Source: Deltaproteobacteria bacterium (lineage in GTDB: Bacteria; Desulfobacterota; Desulfobulbia; Desulfobulbales; UBA5123). From it: 6,789 bases of DNA. Shown here in pieces: positions 5,263-6,789 of this stretch. The stretch lies in assembly GCA_021788685.1 (NCBI GenBank), contig JAJYKH010000153.1, forward strand, positions 1 to 6,789. The letters run 5' to 3'. Positions within the stretch are counted from its first letter, which is position 1, and each line of letters opens with the position of its first letter. The position numbers were made by a program, and so were the translations under genes. The notes under the pieces are model-generated. The model saw nothing but the letters and a program-made list of their open reading frames with translations, was not told where the DNA came from and searched no databases.

Positions 5263-6615
5263 CTAGAATGCGAACTGATAGACCAACTGCACGCGGTTAT
5301 CGTTGCCCAGGTTGTTGCCGATGACCGGCGCGTTGCCCATGCCGCCGCTGTCTTTGCCGTAATTGGCCCACTCATAGTCGAGAAGCACCATATTGCCCTT
5401 GTAAATATCGTAGACCAGGCCGGACATGTACAGGTTGTAGGTCGCGTCATCCCCGGCGCGGACGTCGTTGTTGACATCGCCGTCGAAGTGATCATAGCGG
5501 CCGAAGACGGAGAGCTTGCGCTGGAGCACCGGCAGATGATAGGTCCCGAAAAAGGCAAGGTCGGAGGTCTCCAGCGAATCGCTGGTGCCGGGCACCACCC
5601 AGGTGCCCCCGGAGTTGCCCGTGGTCCGGATGTAATCGGTATAGAGAATGAAGGCCGGATGCTCGTAGCTGATCATCCCCATGTTGACCGAGTAGTCCGG
5701 CTCATTGGTGGGCTGGTTGCCTTTGCCAGTGACCCCGAAATAGCTGAGCTGCAGGCCGGGCAGGGTGTCCGGGAGGGGCCGCAGGGTGAGACGGCCTTCG
5801 ATGGGCTTGTTGCCGTTTTTATCGTCGGCATGGTAGCCGGCGCCGTTATAGACGCCGAAGTGCCAGGAGCCGTAGCGGCCGGCATAGGCGCCATTGCCGG
5901 TACGGGCTTTGGCATCGGCGAGCTTGCCGCCGAAAAAGCCCTGCAGGCTGATGCCGACATCCGCGGAGTTGAGCACCCCGGCCCGCTCGATGGGCATGGT
6001 GCCCTGCAGACGGAAGGGGTTGACATGCTCCTCGAAATCGAGCCAGGGGATGTGGCCCTGGCCGAATTCGGCCGTCATGTCGGTGAGGAATCCGACATTC
6101 TTCGGCTTGGCATAGGCATACAGGTACTTGATCCGGGTCTCAATGTCGCCTGAGGCGAGCCGGGTGATATCCGTGGTGACCCGCGCTCCGAGCCAGGGAG
6201 TGATTTCCTTCGTGACCCCCAGGTAGCCGCGCTGGAGAGTAAAATCGTTGTAGCTGCTCTGTTTGTCTCCGGCCGCCCCATGGTTCCCCGCGGAATAATC
6301 GATATAGCCGAGGCCTTCGATTTTGATCCCCTTGAGCGCTTCGGGAATGGCCAAGCCCTTGTCCTGAATGTCCTTGACCATTTCCTGCTGCTTCTGCTGC
6401 TCCTGGGCCGCAGCTTCCTGCTGGATGCGGCCGGCCTCCTCCTGGGTCAGGATCCCTTTTTGGATCAGGATGTCGAGCAGCGGGCTCTGCCCGGCATCCG
6501 CGGCCTGGGCCGCGGAGCCGACCGCAGGCAGCGACAAGGCAAGCAGCGCGGCGGCGGCCAACGACTTCTTCCCCGGAATCCGGCAATACCTCTTCTTCAT
6601 GCTGATGTTGTTCAT
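5263..6615 (-). CDS. Outer-membrane porin, phosphate-selective porin O/P type
   Basis: Predicted beta-barrel porin of 450 aa that lets small solutes cross the outer membrane; O/P-type members often favour anions such as phosphate, but selectivity cannot be read here. A Sec signal peptide is clear: basic residues (7-17), hydrophobic SLAAAALLALSLPAVGSA (18-35) and probable cleavage after AQA (38). Residues about 45-88 (LLDILIQKGILTQEEA, then a Gln/Glu-rich stretch) look helical or coiled-coil, a segment seen before the barrel in many such porins. From about 97 on the sequence has alternating strands rich in aromatic residues and Gly, including WHFGVYNGAGYHADDKNGNK (251-270) followed by a GRLTLRP strand, typical of Porin_O_P. 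It ends RVQLVYQFAF; the terminal Phe is the usual BAM recognition signal. The start at 6615 is chosen because AAGGGG lies seven bases upstream (6623-6628); the inner ATG at residue 6 has no such site. Length is normal. No neighbouring transport gene indicates the substrate. Confidence 0.9.
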   Translation of the reverse strand: MNNISMKKRYCRIPGKKSLAAAALLALSLPAVGSAAQAADAGQSPLLDILIQKGILTQEEAGRIQQEAAAQEQQKQQEMVKDIQDKGLAIPEALKGIKIEGLGYIDYSAGNHGAAGDKQSSYNDFTLQRGYLGVTKEITPWLGARVTTDITRLASGDIETRIKYLYAYAKPKNVGFLTDMTAEFGQGHIPWLDFEEHVNPFRLQGTMPIERAGVLNSADVGISLQGFFGGKLADAKARTGNGAYAGRYGSWHFGVYNGAGYHADDKNGNKPIEGRLTLRPLPDTLPGLQLSYFGVTGKGNQPTNEPDYSVNMGMISYEHPAFILYTDYIRTTGNSGGTWVVPGTSDSLETSDLAFFGTYHLPVLQRKLSVFGRYDHFDGDVNNDVRAGDDATYNLYMSGLVYDIYKGNMVLLDYEWANYGKDSGGMGNAPVIGNNLGNDNRVQLVYQFAF

Positions 6616-6748
6616 CTTCTTTCCCCTTCGTTTCTTTGGTTAGTCGGAAAAGCCTTTGCGTCATGCGACATCCCCCCGGTTCCTTGACCAATCCCGGTCC
6701 TGCGCCGCACGGCTTGGGGAAGGATATCTGCGAATTGTTAAGCTGGAG

Positions 6749-6760
6749 TAAGGAGGTGAT
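6749..6760 (+). promoter_or_regulatory. Perfect extended Shine-Dalgarno sequence near the window edge
   Basis: TAAGGAGGTGAT is fully complementary to the last 12 bases of typical 16S rRNA. No ATG follows at a usable distance. An ATT at 6764 lies seven bases after GGAGG and opens a plus-strand frame (codons for I-P-V-R-K-R-L-D) that runs off the window. ATT is a very rare start, so a divergent gene is possible but unproven. Confidence 0.25.
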
Positions 6761-6778
6761 TAAATTCCGGTCAGGAAA
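6756..6778 (+). repeat. Shared upstream motif, copy 3 (porin gene)
   Basis: GTGATTA, eight bases, TCAGGAAA: both blocks and the spacing are identical to the copy upstream of the chemoreceptor gene, while the central eight bases differ completely. It lies about 140-163 bases before the porin start. It overlaps the extended Shine-Dalgarno sequence at 6749-6760, so part of the match could have another cause. Confidence 0.33.
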
Positions 6779-6789
6779 CGGTTAGATCA

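Noticed and set aside
5128..6153. Long open plus-strand frame (341 codons) opposite the porin gene
   Set aside because: Val/Ala/Gly/Ile-rich antisense shadow. The minus-strand reading has a signal peptide, barrel strands and a terminal Phe.

Overview
The window is GC-rich DNA with four convincing functional regions. The EAL/GGDEF protein, the HBM-like chemoreceptor without a full HAMP, the Porin_O_P-type porin with a '...LTQEEA...' N-terminus and the small Cys-rich proteins together suggest a Gram-negative, motile, probably anaerobic proteobacterium of the Desulfuromonadota/Geobacter type. The Gram-negative assignment is secure from the outer-membrane porin. The lineage is an inference from family resemblance.

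Layout, left to right: (1) a plus-strand gene (149-1999) for an EAL-CBS-CBS-GGDEF c-di-GMP turnover protein, with a short leader at 1-148; (2) a 223-base convergent gap (2000-2222) filled by a 132-bp composite palindromic element resembling a dispersed intergenic repeat; (3) a minus-strand methyl-accepting chemotaxis protein gene (2223-4160); (4) a 317-base non-coding stretch (4161-4477) with inverted repeats and a coding-like remnant; (5) two small minus-strand genes for cysteine-rich proteins of 67 and 77 aa (4478-4681 and 4774-5007), each with a good Shine-Dalgarno sequence and neither assignable to a named family; (6) a terminator-like hairpin (5173-5210) and a minus-strand porin gene (5263-6615) with a signal peptide and C-terminal Phe; (7) the 174-base region upstream of the porin, which runs off the window.

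The genes do not form one obvious pathway. The EAL/GGDEF protein would set c-di-GMP, the chemoreceptor would feed the CheA/CheW array, and the porin would move small solutes, often anions, across the outer membrane. A possible link is a short related sequence (best form GTGATTA-N8-TCAGGAAA on the plus strand) found upstream of the chemoreceptor, the small Cys-rich gene pair and the porin. If real, it could be a shared operator. No CRISPR array, tRNA, rRNA, transposase or defence system is visible. The best candidates for something undescribed are the paired small cysteine-rich proteins and the shared upstream motif.
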